Shown: positions 45,226-54,914, numbered from the stretch's first letter. The stretch is DNA of 64,000 nt from an uncultured Ruminococcus sp. (GCF_947301925.1 NZ_CAMYUE010000006.1:91973-155972); one strand, 5' to 3'. Notes: generated by a model not told the origin, from the letters alone. Program-made: numbers and translations.

Positions 45226-48200
45226 ATGAAAATGAAAGGCATCAAAAGAGCTGCAATAGGTCTTATGGCAGGTGCTGTATGCGCATCTTCGATACCCTTT
45301 GCTGCTCTTAACACAGTAAGCGCTGCAGGTCAGACTTACAGTCTGAACGGTGCAGGTCAGCACAAGGGCACAGGCCCCGATGGCTACAGCTATGAGATCT
45401 GGGCAGCTGATACAAATCAGCCGTCATCAATGACTCTGGGCGATAACGGCACATTCTCCACAACTTGGAACTGTGCAGGTCCCAGCGGTAACTTCCTTGC
45501 CCGTCGCGGTATCGACATGGGCAGTACAAAGAAGTTCCAGGAGTACAACGGAATTACCTGTGACTTCGACGTAAGCTGGTCATCAAGCAACTCCGGTAAC
45601 TCGCGTCTTTGTATTTACGGCTGGACAAGAAGTCCTCTCGTAGAGTACTACATCGTTGAGGACTGGGCAAACTGGTGTCCTCCTAACGGACAGCCCGGAC
45701 AGGGTAATGTTATCAAGCAGTTCACTCTGGACGGAAGCACCTACTATATCTATAAGGAAAACAGAAACTCATATACTATCGACGGTAACCAGCCCTTCGT
45801 ACAGTATTACAGTGTTCGTCAGCAGCGCAGACAGTCCGGTACGATCCACGTTTCCGACCACTTTGAGCAGTGGGAGAGCGCAGGTCTCCAGATGGGCGTT
45901 ATGTACGAGGTTGCATTCAACGTAGAAGGCTGGGAGAGCAACGGTCAGGCCAATGTTAAGAAGAACACCATCACCATGGGAAATGGTGGCGGCGGTGGCG
46001 GCGGCACTACCGTTGTTACAACACCTACAGTAGAGCCCGATGCAAACGGCAACTACTTCCAGAGCACATTCGAGAGCGGTGTAGACGGCTGGGAAGGCCG
46101 TGGCGGCGCTTCAGTTTCAGCAACTTCGGATGCAAGCTACGACGGCAGCAAGGCTCTGGCAGTAACAGGCAGAACAGCAGAGTGGAACGGTGCAGCTATT
46201 GCACTCGACTCCTCAGCATTCGTTCCCGGCGAGACCTACAGCTTCAGCGTAGGCGTACTTCAGAAATCAGGCAGCACAGTTCCCATGCAGCTCTCACTCC
46301 AGCAGGGTGACGGCAACAGCGCTTCCTACACATCTATCGCTTCAGCAGATGTTAAGAGCGGCGAGTGGACAAAGCTTGAGAATACATCATTCAAGATCCC
46401 GTCAAATTCGGGTTCAATGATCCTTTATGTTGAGACTCCTCAGGATTCCGGCGAGCTCACAGACTTCTACATTGACGTTGCACAGGGCTCCAAGTCAGGC
46501 GTAAAGTCATCTGTAGTTACAGGTCAGGGCAATGTTGGTTCAACAGGCTCAACAGGTTCTACAGGTTCTACAGGTTCTACAGGTTCAACCGGCTCAACCG
46601 GCTCTACAGGTTCAACTACTGTAAGCGGCGGTTCAGGTCACCAGAACCTCAACTACACCTATACAAAGGGCGGCGACGGCTTCAAGGATCACGCTGGTAA
46701 GCACTTCAGACTCGGTACTTCCGTAAGTGCAGGCGAGATCAATACATCACAGGGCCAGAGCTTCATTCTCAAGAACTTCAACTCAGTTACTTGTGAGAAC
46801 GAGATGAAGCCCAGCGATACAGTTAAGGGCGTTAACGGCGACGAAGTTCAGATCTCACTGAGCAATGCTGCTCCTATCCTCAGCTTCGCTGAGAAGAACG
46901 GCATCGGCGTCCGCGGTCATACCTTCGTATGGTACAGCCAGACTCCTAACCAGCTGTTCCAGGAGAACGGCAGAGACGTTTCCAAGGACAGAATGAACAA
47001 GCGTCTTGAGAGCATGATCAAGAATACATTCAGTGCTATCAAGAGCCAGTATCCTAACCTTAAGCTCCATTCTTACGACGTTTGTAACGAGCTCTTCGTT
47101 CAGGACGGCGGTTCGATGAGACCCGGAAGCAACTCAGGCTGGACAAGAGTTTACGGCGATAACAATTCTGAGTTCGTTATCAACGCATTCAAGTATGCAA
47201 GACAGTATGCTCCTAAGGATTGTAAGCTCTATCTGAACGACTTCAATGAGTACATTGAGCCTAAGACAACTGATCTTTACAACATGGCTAAGAAGGTTAT
47301 GGCAGAGGGCGACTATATCGACGGTATCGGTATGCAGTCACACCTTGCTGATAACTATCCTACTGCAAGCCAGTACGAGACAGCACTCAAGAAGTTTGAG
47401 AGCCTCGGTCTCGACGTTCAGGTAACTGAGCTCGATATCACAAACAAGACAGGCAACAATGGTAAGCTCTATAAGGAGATCTTCCAGATCCTGGCTAACC
47501 ACTCCAAGAACATCTCATGCGTAACCCTCTGGGGTACAACAGATGAGAGAAGCTGGAGAAAGAATGAAAACGGTGGTTCACCGCTTCCGTTCAGCAACTA
47601 TCAGCCCAAGTCATTCTACAATGACATCATCTCTGTTCTTGACAATACAGAGGGCTCAAAGGGCGATACTCCCGGCGTAACAACCACAACTACTACAACA
47701 GCACCTCCCACAACAACTACTACCACAACAACAAAGCCTGTTGACCTCAAGGAAGAGCTCAACAAGAAGGTTACTAAGTGGGGCGACGCTAACAACGACG
47801 GTACAGTAGAGCTTGCAGATGCTATCTTCATCATGCAGTCTCTTGCTAACCCCAACAAGTATAAGCTCACAGCACAGGGCAAGCTCAATGGTGACGTTTC
47901 TGAGGCAGGCGGTGGAATCACATCTGCTGACGCACTTGTTATCCAGAAGAAGCTCCTTGGCCTTATAAGCACACTCCCCGAGAGCTATGCAAGTAACATC
48001 ACAACAATAGTTACTGAGGCTCCCAAGACAACAACCACAACAAAGACACCTACTGTTATAACAACTACAACAAATCCTCCTGCATCAGGCTCCATCAAGG
48101 CTAACTTTGATTCAGGCGCTGATTCATGGACAGCAAGAAGTGCAACAGTAGCTCCTACAAGCGATGCTTACTATGGTTCATCAGGTAAGGCACTTGAGAT

Positions 48201-49245
48201 CTCAGGCAGATCACAGGAGTGGAACGGTGCAGCTATAACACTGGGTTCAGACTTCAAGGCCGGTCAGACATACAGCATCAGCTTAGCAGCTCTTCAGGTA
48301 GCTAAGGATTCAGCTACAATCCAGATCTCACTTCAGCAGGGTGACGGCGACAACGCTGTTTACACATCCATCGCTAAGGAGGCTTGCAAGAAGGGCGTTT
48401 GGACAAAGATCGAAAACACATCATTCACTATCCCTGATAACTCAGGCGATATGATACTCTACGTTGAAACAGTACAGGATTCAGGCGATACTATGGACTT
48501 CTACATTGATGACGTATTAGTTGCTGCAGAGGGCACAAAGTCTTCAGTAACAACAGGCGGTGCAGGTAAGGTTCCGGAGCCCAAGACTGTTACAACACCC
48601 GGCGTAGATCCTACTAAGAAGCTTTGCGCTATCTCATTCGACGACGGTGCATCAGCTACAAGCAAGTCTGATCCTGGTTACAGAATCATTGATGCTCTTA
48701 TCAATAACAACATGACAGCTACATTCTTCATCGTAAGTGACTGGATCAAGTCTACAGATCAGATCAAATACGAGTACGAGAACGGAATGGAAGTTGCTAA
48801 CCACACCAAGTCACATCCCGAGGGCGGTCTCAGCAAGCTCAGCACTAACGAGATCAGAAACCAGTGGGAGTCATGTAACAACAGACTCAAGCAGATCATT
48901 GGCACTGAGCCTTCACACCTCATGAGACTTCCTTACCTCGATGGTAATAACCCTGTTCCGCAGGCTCTCTACGATGTACCGCTTATAGACTGTGCTATCG
49001 ATACAAGAGACTGGGCAGGCGCTTCATCCGGCGAGATTGTTAATACTATCAAGCAGGCTGCACAGAATGGTTCACTTGAGGGTGCTATCGTACTCTGTCA
49101 TGAGAACTATGCTGCAACAGCCCAGGCTATGGAAGAGGTTCTTCCTTGGCTCGCTCAGAATGGTTACCAGAACGTAAACATCTCTGATATGTTTGCTGCA
49201 AAGGGCAAGACAATGCAGGGCGGTGTTATCTACAAGCGCTGCTGA
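45226..49245 (+). CDS. Modular cellulosomal xylanase/esterase GH11-CBM22-GH10-dockerin-CBM22-CE4
   Basis: 1339 residues. Signal peptide 1-34. GH11 xylanase about 35-250, nucleophile Glu140 (VEYYIVEDW), acid/base Glu234 (VEGWES). Gly linker; CBM22 about 275-422; a Ser-Thr-Gly repeat linker about 437-465. GH10 xylanase about 476-807, acid/base Glu622 (DVCNELF), nucleophile Glu735 (VTELDI). Thr linker; dockerin about 851-924 with loops GDANNDGTVELADAIFIMQS and NGDVSEAGGGITSADALVIQ. Thr linker; second CBM22 about 957-1101, close to the first. CE4 deacetylase about 1131-1339 with SFDDGAS (metal Asp) and NHTKSHPEGG (two His). It should bind xylan, cut it with two folds and remove acetyl groups, docked to a scaffold by its internal dockerin. 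Confidence 0.97.
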   Translation: MKMKGIKRAAIGLMAGAVCASSIPFAALNTVSAAGQTYSLNGAGQHKGTGPDGYSYEIWAADTNQPSSMTLGDNGTFSTTWNCAGPSGNFLARRGIDMGSTKKFQEYNGITCDFDVSWSSSNSGNSRLCIYGWTRSPLVEYYIVEDWANWCPPNGQPGQGNVIKQFTLDGSTYYIYKENRNSYTIDGNQPFVQYYSVRQQRRQSGTIHVSDHFEQWESAGLQMGVMYEVAFNVEGWESNGQANVKKNTITMGNGGGGGGGTTVVTTPTVEPDANGNYFQSTFESGVDGWEGRGGASVSATSDASYDGSKALAVTGRTAEWNGAAIALDSSAFVPGETYSFSVGVLQKSGSTVPMQLSLQQGDGNSASYTSIASADVKSGEWTKLENTSFKIPSNSGSMILYVETPQDSGELTDFYIDVAQGSKSGVKSSVVTGQGNVGSTGSTGSTGSTGSTGSTGSTGSTGSTTVSGGSGHQNLNYTYTKGGDGFKDHAGKHFRLGTSVSAGEINTSQGQSFILKNFNSVTCENEMKPSDTVKGVNGDEVQISLSNAAPILSFAEKNGIGVRGHTFVWYSQTPNQLFQENGRDVSKDRMNKRLESMIKNTFSAIKSQYPNLKLHSYDVCNELFVQDGGSMRPGSNSGWTRVYGDNNSEFVINAFKYARQYAPKDCKLYLNDFNEYIEPKTTDLYNMAKKVMAEGDYIDGIGMQSHLADNYPTASQYETALKKFESLGLDVQVTELDITNKTGNNGKLYKEIFQILANHSKNISCVTLWGTTDERSWRKNENGGSPLPFSNYQPKSFYNDIISVLDNTEGSKGDTPGVTTTTTTTAPPTTTTTTTTKPVDLKEELNKKVTKWGDANNDGTVELADAIFIMQSLANPNKYKLTAQGKLNGDVSEAGGGITSADALVIQKKLLGLISTLPESYASNITTIVTEAPKTTTTTKTPTVITTTTNPPASGSIKANFDSGADSWTARSATVAPTSDAYYGSSGKALEISGRSQEWNGAAITLGSDFKAGQTYSISLAALQVAKDSATIQISLQQGDGDNAVYTSIAKEACKKGVWTKIENTSFTIPDNSGDMILYVETVQDSGDTMDFYIDDVLVAAEGTKSSVTTGGAGKVPEPKTVTTPGVDPTKKLCAISFDDGASATSKSDPGYRIIDALINNNMTATFFIVSDWIKSTDQIKYEYENGMEVANHTKSHPEGGLSKLSTNEIRNQWESCNNRLKQIIGTEPSHLMRLPYLDGNNPVPQALYDVPLIDCAIDTRDWAGASSGEIVNTIKQAAQNGSLEGAIVLCHENYAATAQAMEEVLPWLAQNGYQNVNISDMFAAKGKTMQGGVIYKRC
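46536..46617 (+). repeat. 9-bp tandem repeat coding for Ser-Thr-Gly linker
   Basis: About nine copies of a GGTTCTACA-like 9-mer with silent changes (TCT/TCA, ACA/ACC), encoding the flexible linker between CBM22 and GH10. Confidence 0.85.
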
Positions 49246-49280
49246 TAAGAACTGAAAAGTACTTATCCAATAGTAGAAAA

Positions 49281-49308
49281 TGTGCCGATCATTTCGGTGG
49301 TCGGCACA
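49281..49308 (+). terminator. Hairpin after the xylanase gene
   Basis: TGTGCCGA (49281-49288) pairs with 49301-49308; the tail is not T-rich, so termination may be weak and some transcripts may enter the sigma gene. Confidence 0.5.
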
Positions 49309-49341
49309 CTAATTAAGATTTCTCCAAATTTTAATATCCCC

Positions 49342-49380
49342 TGAAAGGCAGTCGGTGAAAATCGGCTGTCTTTTCATTTT
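49342..49380 (+). terminator. Second hairpin between xylanase and sigma gene
   Basis: GAAAGGCAGTCG pairs with CGGCTGTCTTTT (with a G-T pair), followed by a T-rich tract; it overlaps the weak -35 region of the sigma gene, whose TATAAT is at 49394-49399. Confidence 0.55.
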
Positions 49381-49456
49381 TACAGAAAAGTGTTATAATA
49401 TTTGTGACCATACTGCATGGAGTATCGTGTTTATATTGAAAGGAGCTGATGAAACG

Positions 49457-49930
49457 ATGGATAGAGACGGCTGCGCTCGCGAGGCGGTCGGGAAATACGG
49501 CGATATGCTGTACAGAGTATGTCTGCTTATGCTGAGAAATACTGCCGATGCAGAGGACGCTGTTCAGGAGACATTCATAAAGTATTTCCAGAAGTATACA
49601 GATATCAGCGACAGTGAACACGAGAAGGCCTGGCTCATAACTGTAGCTACAAATAAATGCCGTGATATGCTCAGATACCGCACACGCCACGCCACCGAGA
49701 GCGAGGATCTCCTCGCCACATACGCGGTGGAGAAGGAGGACAGCGGGATCCTGGAAGCCCTTATGGAGCTTTCGGACAAATACAGGATAATAATGGTCCT
49801 CTTCTATGTGGAGCAGTACAAAATAGATGAGATAGCAAAAATTACAGGCATAAGTGCCTCAGCGGTGAAAATGCGCCTGTCAAGGGGCAGAAAGCTGCTG
49901 GAGGAAAAATACAGAAAGGAGTATATGTAG
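49457..49930 (+). CDS. RNA polymerase sigma factor, ECF family
   Basis: 157 residues from ATG 49457, after AAAGGAGCTGATGAAACG. Region 2: MLRNTADAEDAVQETFIKYF and EKAWLITVATNKCRDMLR. Region 4: LSDKYRIIMVLFYVEQYKIDEIAKITG (in parts) with SASAVKMRLSRGRKLLEE as the recognition helix. It is followed after 1 bp by its membrane partner and lies 211 bp after the xylanase stop, so xylanase or other cellulosomal genes may be in its regulon (inference). Confidence 0.92.
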   Translation: MDRDGCAREAVGKYGDMLYRVCLLMLRNTADAEDAVQETFIKYFQKYTDISDSEHEKAWLITVATNKCRDMLRYRTRHATESEDLLATYAVEKEDSGILEALMELSDKYRIIMVLFYVEQYKIDEIAKITGISASAVKMRLSRGRKLLEEKYRKEYM

Positions 49931-49931
49931 T

Positions 49932-51839
49932 ATGGATAAGAAGCTTAAAGAAGCGGCTGATAAGATAAAAATGCCCGAAGATATGAAAGAACGTATCATA
50001 AAGGCCTGTGAGGAATCAGCCGGAAACAGGATAACACGGGAAAACCACGACGACGACTTTACCGAAGTGGTAAGCGGAACAGAACGTGTTTCGTCAAGAA
50101 GCCGAATGATACGCATGGTCAGCGCTCTTGCTGCCTGTGCTGTCCTTGTGGGCGGCATAGGAGCTACGGGAGCACTTCTCCACAAGCAAAACCGCAGTCA
50201 TTTGGTCGATTCAGAACTTGTCCAGTCCACTAACGCTGAGTCTCCCTTTGGGGATTTCAGTACATTCGAATTCAGATTTGACGCAGGCGACGGCAAATAC
50301 GGTAAGTATTCAGCTGAGACCTACGCAAGGCTCGCTGACTGCCTCAATAGGTTCGACTGGGGCGAGGAACTGGTGGAGTATGAGACCAGGACAGGAGATC
50401 AGGACGCAGAGGGACAGATGTACGATATCAAGTGGACAAATGGCGATACACCTCCCGTTGAATGCAATATCCACATTGCTAACGACGGCTTTGTGACATA
50501 TCAGGAGAGCATGCTGGATCCTGAGTCAGGCACTGTGAAGACTATTGGCAGTAAGTGCTACAAGATAGATTTTGACGCCTTTGACAGTCAGGTGCAGGAG
50601 ATACTGTCTCAGAACTCTGACACTGTTTCACCATTCGGCGATTTCAGGACATTTGACTTTGAGTTCCAGAAGGGTTCCGTACGCTACACCAAAAACTCCG
50701 GCGAGCCATACAACAGAGTGGCTGATTTTCTCAATAACTTCAACTGGGGCGAGGAGATCTCACCTCAGGATGGAAGGGAAAACCCCTTTGAGCAGACTGA
50801 TTCAGAGGTGGAGATATCATGGGATATAGACGGCGATGTTCACTGGATACACATTGCAGGGGACGGATACGTAATATATTCCGCAGATGATTATGATGAA
50901 GACTATCTGCATTCCAAGGAGATCGAAAGACGTTATTACAGTATTGATTATGAATCATTCCTCGGAGAATTACGTGAAACTATTGGTATAGACTGCTATA
51001 TCAGCAATGAAGAGGTCGAATTATTAAGAAACGGCGATCTCATATCGGCAGATCTGCGTGTTCCCGATGACAACGGCGGTGATATCATAATAGCGCCCGA
51101 ATCACAGGACGATAAGGATGTTGTGGAGGATTTCCTCAGAAACGACTTTATATCTATGCTGAAGGTAAACAATATAGACGAAAACGAATTCGATCTGAGG
51201 TATTCTGTAGTATTCATGTTCAGGGAAACTGCTGATACGCTCATCAGGAAGACATTCTATGTCCACGGAAACGGATATGTCAGCTTATGCGAGTATGAAG
51301 TTACTAATCAGGAAGAAGTACCTACAGGCTGCGAAAACTACTCCGTAGATTTTGAGGAGTTTGAGGCAAGTCTGCAAAAACTCGGTATAGACACCGACAA
51401 AGCTAAGAACGAAGTCAATGAAAATGCGCCGGAAAAGCATGATACAACTGCTTATAGCAGGATCGTTGAATTCCTGAACAGCCACGATGACGGTGGACTG
51501 GTTGTCTGGATAGATGAAAACGGCGGCTGGAACAAACAGGATCTAAATACTGATCAGTTTGATACAGTGAGAGATTATTTCAACGATAATGAGTTCGGCG
51601 AGATCGTTCCCAATACCTTCGGACAGATCGAGAGCAAGAAGTGGAATGAAGAATTCGGACTTTCACAGATACAGCTGTATGACAGCGAAGCAGATGAGCA
51701 TATAATAATATATGTTTCAAGGGACAGCAGCCTTATAGCTGTTCAGAGGTCATCGAATACCACAACGAGAGATGAAGTGACGATATACAGCGCAGAAGGC
51801 CTTGAAGCTTTACAGTTCATACGCGATTATGCCGAATAA
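49932..51839 (+). CDS. Membrane-anchored sigma-factor partner with repeated extracellular domain
   Basis: 635 residues, starting 1 bp after the sigma stop. The N-terminal cytoplasmic part (PEDMKERIIKACEE, about 1-58) is followed by one span (SALAACAVLVGGIGATGALL). Outside are two clear repeats, SPFGDFSTFEFRFDAG to LNRFDWGEEL and SPFGDFRTFDFEFQKG to LNNFNWGEEI, each followed by a Trp/His-rich strand and YKIDFDAF/YSIDYESF. A third unit (FLRNDFISMLKVNN) and a C-terminal unit follow. The protein cut at the left edge of the window is a paralogue. No known domain is recognised; an anti-sigma/sensor role is inferred from position. Confidence 0.8.
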   Translation: MDKKLKEAADKIKMPEDMKERIIKACEESAGNRITRENHDDDFTEVVSGTERVSSRSRMIRMVSALAACAVLVGGIGATGALLHKQNRSHLVDSELVQSTNAESPFGDFSTFEFRFDAGDGKYGKYSAETYARLADCLNRFDWGEELVEYETRTGDQDAEGQMYDIKWTNGDTPPVECNIHIANDGFVTYQESMLDPESGTVKTIGSKCYKIDFDAFDSQVQEILSQNSDTVSPFGDFRTFDFEFQKGSVRYTKNSGEPYNRVADFLNNFNWGEEISPQDGRENPFEQTDSEVEISWDIDGDVHWIHIAGDGYVIYSADDYDEDYLHSKEIERRYYSIDYESFLGELRETIGIDCYISNEEVELLRNGDLISADLRVPDDNGGDIIIAPESQDDKDVVEDFLRNDFISMLKVNNIDENEFDLRYSVVFMFRETADTLIRKTFYVHGNGYVSLCEYEVTNQEEVPTGCENYSVDFEEFEASLQKLGIDTDKAKNEVNENAPEKHDTTAYSRIVEFLNSHDDGGLVVWIDENGGWNKQDLNTDQFDTVRDYFNDNEFGEIVPNTFGQIESKKWNEEFGLSQIQLYDSEADEHIIIYVSRDSSLIAVQRSSNTTTRDEVTIYSAEGLEALQFIRDYAE

Positions 51840-51842
51840 AAC

Positions 51843-51880
51843 AAAAAGACCGCACATCTTTTGATGTGCGGTCTGCTTTT
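51843..51880. terminator. Bidirectional terminator between sensor and AraC genes
   Basis: AGACCGCACATC pairs with GATGTGCGGTCT around TTTT; T-rich tails on both strands. Confidence 0.93.
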
Positions 51881-52739
51881 ATCTTAGTGCATACAGTTTC
51901 TTGAAATCCGTAGGCGTGCAGTGCTTTATTTCCTTGAAGATACGGTTGAAGGTGGTCAGGCTCTTGAAGCCTGAGCGCATGGCTACTTCCGTAATTGGTA
52001 TGCTGGGATCCAGCAGGAGAAGCTCCGCGGCCTTGGTGCGTCTTGCGTTTATGTACTGTAAATAGGACATGGCGTTGTACTGCTTGAAGATACGGGAGAA
52101 ATGATACTTGCTGTATCCTGCAACGTCGGCCAGCTGCTCAAGGGTGATATCGTACATATAATTATTGTCGATATACTTGAGAACGGTGCCGAATTTCTCG
52201 CTGTACTCGTCGATCTTCTCGTCGTCGCAGTCCATAACGATCTTCTGCTGCTCCAGCTGATACTCGCGCAGAGCCATGAAAAGCTCGATGACCTTGACGT
52301 ATATCTTTACGTCGGCCAGCTCCGACTTTGAATTATACAGCGACAGTATATCCAGCATGGTCTTTTTGGCAAGAACATGAAGCTCCTTATCCATTTCCGC
52401 GTTTATGAGCACGGCGTTGTTCAGCGAGCGCATAACAGGTTCGAGAGCGGATATCTCGCCCAGTATACTGTTATCGCACTGGAAGATGATACGCCGTCCG
52501 GGAATTGCGGGCATACTGTGGAGCTCCCCGGGAGGAACGATGAGAACATCGTTTTCGGGTATCAGATAGTCGATGCCGTTCACAGTGACTGTATATTCAT
52601 TTTTCAGCGGCATGATCAGCTCGACCGCATTGTGCCAATGCACAGGGTATTCCTCCGTCTGTACATTGTCGTAGAGCATGGCATATTTTTGAGTGTCATA
52701 CTCAACTGTCTCGAAGTCTCCCGAGAGATGTTTTATCAT
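51879..52739 (-). CDS. AraC-family transcriptional regulator with cupin sensor domain
   Basis: 286 residues. An N-terminal cupin-type domain (PVHWHNAVELIMPL, then NDVLIVPPGELHSMP) should bind a small ligand, often a sugar. The C-terminal AraC domain has two HTHs: ITLEQLADVAGYSKYHFSRIFK and ITEVAMRSGFKSLTTFNRIFK (given in parts). Own promoter at 52857-52829. Its target could be the adjacent xylan genes or something else; nothing in the sequence decides this. Confidence 0.93.
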   Translation of the reverse strand: MIKHLSGDFETVEYDTQKYAMLYDNVQTEEYPVHWHNAVELIMPLKNEYTVTVNGIDYLIPENDVLIVPPGELHSMPAIPGRRIIFQCDNSILGEISALEPVMRSLNNAVLINAEMDKELHVLAKKTMLDILSLYNSKSELADVKIYVKVIELFMALREYQLEQQKIVMDCDDEKIDEYSEKFGTVLKYIDNNYMYDITLEQLADVAGYSKYHFSRIFKQYNAMSYLQYINARRTKAAELLLLDPSIPITEVAMRSGFKSLTTFNRIFKEIKHCTPTDFKKLYALR

Positions 52740-52828
52740 TTTAATACCCCCCCTCTGAACTTAATCTACAGAGGTCGTGACCAAATATTGCTATCATTGG
52801 GTTTAGCTTTTTCTTATTCACTAATACC

Positions 52829-52857
52829 ATTATAATCTATATGACGTTTTTTGTAAA
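52829..52857 (-). promoter_or_regulatory. Promoter of the AraC-family gene
   Basis: Minus strand TTTACA (52857-52852), 17-bp spacer, TATAAT (52834-52829); about 90 bp before the start. The remaining gap to 52980 holds nothing recognisable. Confidence 0.8.
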
Positions 52858-52986
52858 TGCTTTTCGGCCAACTTTGTGAAAACTATACAAATCGACTAAC
52901 CAAAATTTGCGCAATATGAAGTGAGAACAATCGCAAAAAACAGTCATAATTTACAGAGGTATTACAGTGAGGAAACACGGGCATTA

Positions 52987-53029
52987 CAAAAAGTTCCCCT
53001 GACGACCGCATATCGTCAGGGGAATTTTG
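52987..53029 (-). terminator. Terminator of the flotillin gene
   Basis: TTCCCCTGACGA (52994-53005) pairs perfectly with 53013-53024; five Ts follow on the minus strand. Confidence 0.92.
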
Positions 53030-53044
53030 TTCATATCATGTATG

Positions 53045-54583
53045 TCAGAATTCAGGTGTGTCGTCCGGGCTGTCATAGAAGAAGCTGCCTGTGCTTCCTG
53101 TGGAAGGAGCAGTCTCATCGTCAGCCGGCGTATCCTGTGCAGCAGTCTCAACAGCCTTGGGAGCTGCCATCTTGCCGCCGAGGAAGCCAGCCAGGAGAGC
53201 TCTGATGTCAACGCCTGTAGCCTCTGTAAGACCGTCGGTGATCTTAGTGGTAGAGCCGATGATGTCACCAACAAGCTTGCTGGAATTGCCCTCGCCGTAC
53301 ATTGTGATCTTGTCGACCTGTGCAAGAGGAGTAGCAGCATTCTTAACGACCTCGGGGAGAGCCTTGAAGTACATTTCGAGAACAGCAGCCTCGCCGTACT
53401 TCTTCATAGCCTCAGCCTTGGCGTTGATACCCTCAGCCTCAGCAAGACCCTTAGCGCGGATAGCGTCCGCCTCGGCCTTACCTACAGCTGCGATACCTTC
53501 GGCCTCCTGCATCTTGGCGAATTTCTGAGCTTCAGCCTCAGCCTTCTGAGCCTCGGCCTCCTGCTCGCGCTGGAAACGGTCGGCCTCAGCCTCTTTCTTC
53601 AGCTGATAGAGCTTTGCGTCGGCCTCCTGCTGAGCCTTGTAGCGGTCAGCCTCGGCCTTCTTCTTGATCTGGGCTTCGAGAGCCTTTTCTGTTACCTCTG
53701 CCTCACGAGCCTTCAGCTCAACGTCCTTTTCGGAAGCGGCGATATTAGCGTTAGCCTTTGATACCTCAATGGTCTTACGCTGATTTTCGCGCTGGATCTC
53801 GTAAGCAGCGTCTGCGATAGCCAGCTGTGTGTCGGCTTCCTTTTTCAGTTCAGCCTGACGGATAGCCAGCTCGTTGTTTTTCTGTGCGATCTCGGTCTCA
53901 GCCAGGATCTTAGCGTCGTTGGCTTCTTTCTTGGCCTGAGCCTTGGCGATCTCGATCTCCTTTTCGGACTCAGCGCGTGCGATAGCAGCCTTCTTCTGGA
54001 TCTTTGTGGTGTTGTCGATACCGAGATTTTCGATCAGGTTCTGATCGTCGGTGAAGTTCTGAACATTGAAGGAAACGATCTCCAGACCCATTCTGTTGAG
54101 GTCGGGAGCGGCATTTTCCTGAACCTTCTCAGCGAAGGCCTTACGGTCGTTGACCATAGCCTCAAGGGACATCTGACCAACGATCTCACGCATATTACCC
54201 TCAAGCACCTCTCTTGCCACCTTGGCAACATAAGCGGTGTCCTTGTTGAGGAAGTTCTCAGCGCCCAGCTTTATGAGCTGAGGATCGCTGCTGACCTTGA
54301 CGTTTACGTTTGCGTCAACGTTGATGTTGATGTAGTCTGCGGTAGGAACTGCGCTTGAAGTCTTTACATCTACGGCGATGAGCTGAAGCTTCAGCTTATC
54401 CACACGCTCGAAGAAGGGGATCCTTACGCTTGCCTTACCGATGATTATTTTTCTCCTCAGACCCGAGATGATGTACGCGGTGTCCGGGGGAGCCTTGATG
54501 TAGCCTGTGATTATAATCAGGAGAAAAAGAATAACTCCTACTGCGATCGGGATAACTATTCCCCAGTTGATGTTGTCGAACAT
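53045..54583 (-). CDS. Flotillin-family membrane scaffold protein
   Basis: 512 residues from ATG 54583, after ATGGAGGTTTAT. One membrane segment (IVIPIAVGVILFLLIIITGY, about 7-26), an SPFH/band-7 domain (about 35-200) and a long Ala-Glu-Lys coiled coil with many KAEAD repeats (about 225-420), then a Pro/Asp/Thr-rich tail. Flotillins oligomerise in lipid microdomains and organise signalling and secretion complexes. Single-gene unit with a consensus promoter; no NfeD gene beside it. Confidence 0.95.
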   Translation of the reverse strand: MFDNINWGIVIPIAVGVILFLLIIITGYIKAPPDTAYIISGLRRKIIIGKASVRIPFFERVDKLKLQLIAVDVKTSSAVPTADYININVDANVNVKVSSDPQLIKLGAENFLNKDTAYVAKVAREVLEGNMREIVGQMSLEAMVNDRKAFAEKVQENAAPDLNRMGLEIVSFNVQNFTDDQNLIENLGIDNTTKIQKKAAIARAESEKEIEIAKAQAKKEANDAKILAETEIAQKNNELAIRQAELKKEADTQLAIADAAYEIQRENQRKTIEVSKANANIAASEKDVELKAREAEVTEKALEAQIKKKAEADRYKAQQEADAKLYQLKKEAEADRFQREQEAEAQKAEAEAQKFAKMQEAEGIAAVGKAEADAIRAKGLAEAEGINAKAEAMKKYGEAAVLEMYFKALPEVVKNAATPLAQVDKITMYGEGNSSKLVGDIIGSTTKITDGLTEATGVDIRALLAGFLGGKMAAPKAVETAAQDTPADDETAPSTGSTGSFFYDSPDDTPEF

Positions 54584-54665
54584 ATAAACCTCCATATCAA
54601 AGTCTGCGGCGCTTATGCGGAGCACCAATAGTTTAACGGCAGACCTGTTTCTGCCGTATGACAGT

Positions 54666-54694
54666 ATTATACACCAAATCCTCCTCTTTGTCAA
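54666..54694 (-). promoter_or_regulatory. Promoter of the flotillin gene
   Basis: Minus strand TTGACA (54694-54689), 17-bp spacer, TATAAT (54671-54666). A CGGCAGA/TCTGCCG hairpin (54638-54657) lies in the leader. Confidence 0.92.
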
Positions 54695-54885
54695 TATGCG
54701 ACAAAATAATTACGGAGCGTATAGGTCATTATATGAAATTGTGCAGAATATACATAGGATATCCGTAAAAATATAAGTTCATATGAACCTTTTACACAGT
54801 TTCGAGAACGCAAACCGCTCCGCAGCGTACAGAAACGGCTCCAAAACACAATTATTACAGTTTGATTACAGTTTTTCCTTTGTCA

Positions 54886-54914
54886 TTGACTTTGCAGGGC
54901 AGTCCGATTATAAT
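54886..54914 (+). promoter_or_regulatory. Promoter of the Cys-rich peptide / rtcB unit
   Basis: TTGACT (54886-54891), 17-bp spacer, TATAAT (54909-54914); RNA start near 54921, 27 bases before the peptide ATG. Confidence 0.85.

Noticed and set aside
45226..49245. Possibility that the long xylanase frame is two fused genes from an assembly error
   Set aside because: The frame is continuous, modules are joined by proper linkers, and the same kind of multi-module order is known in R. flavefaciens.
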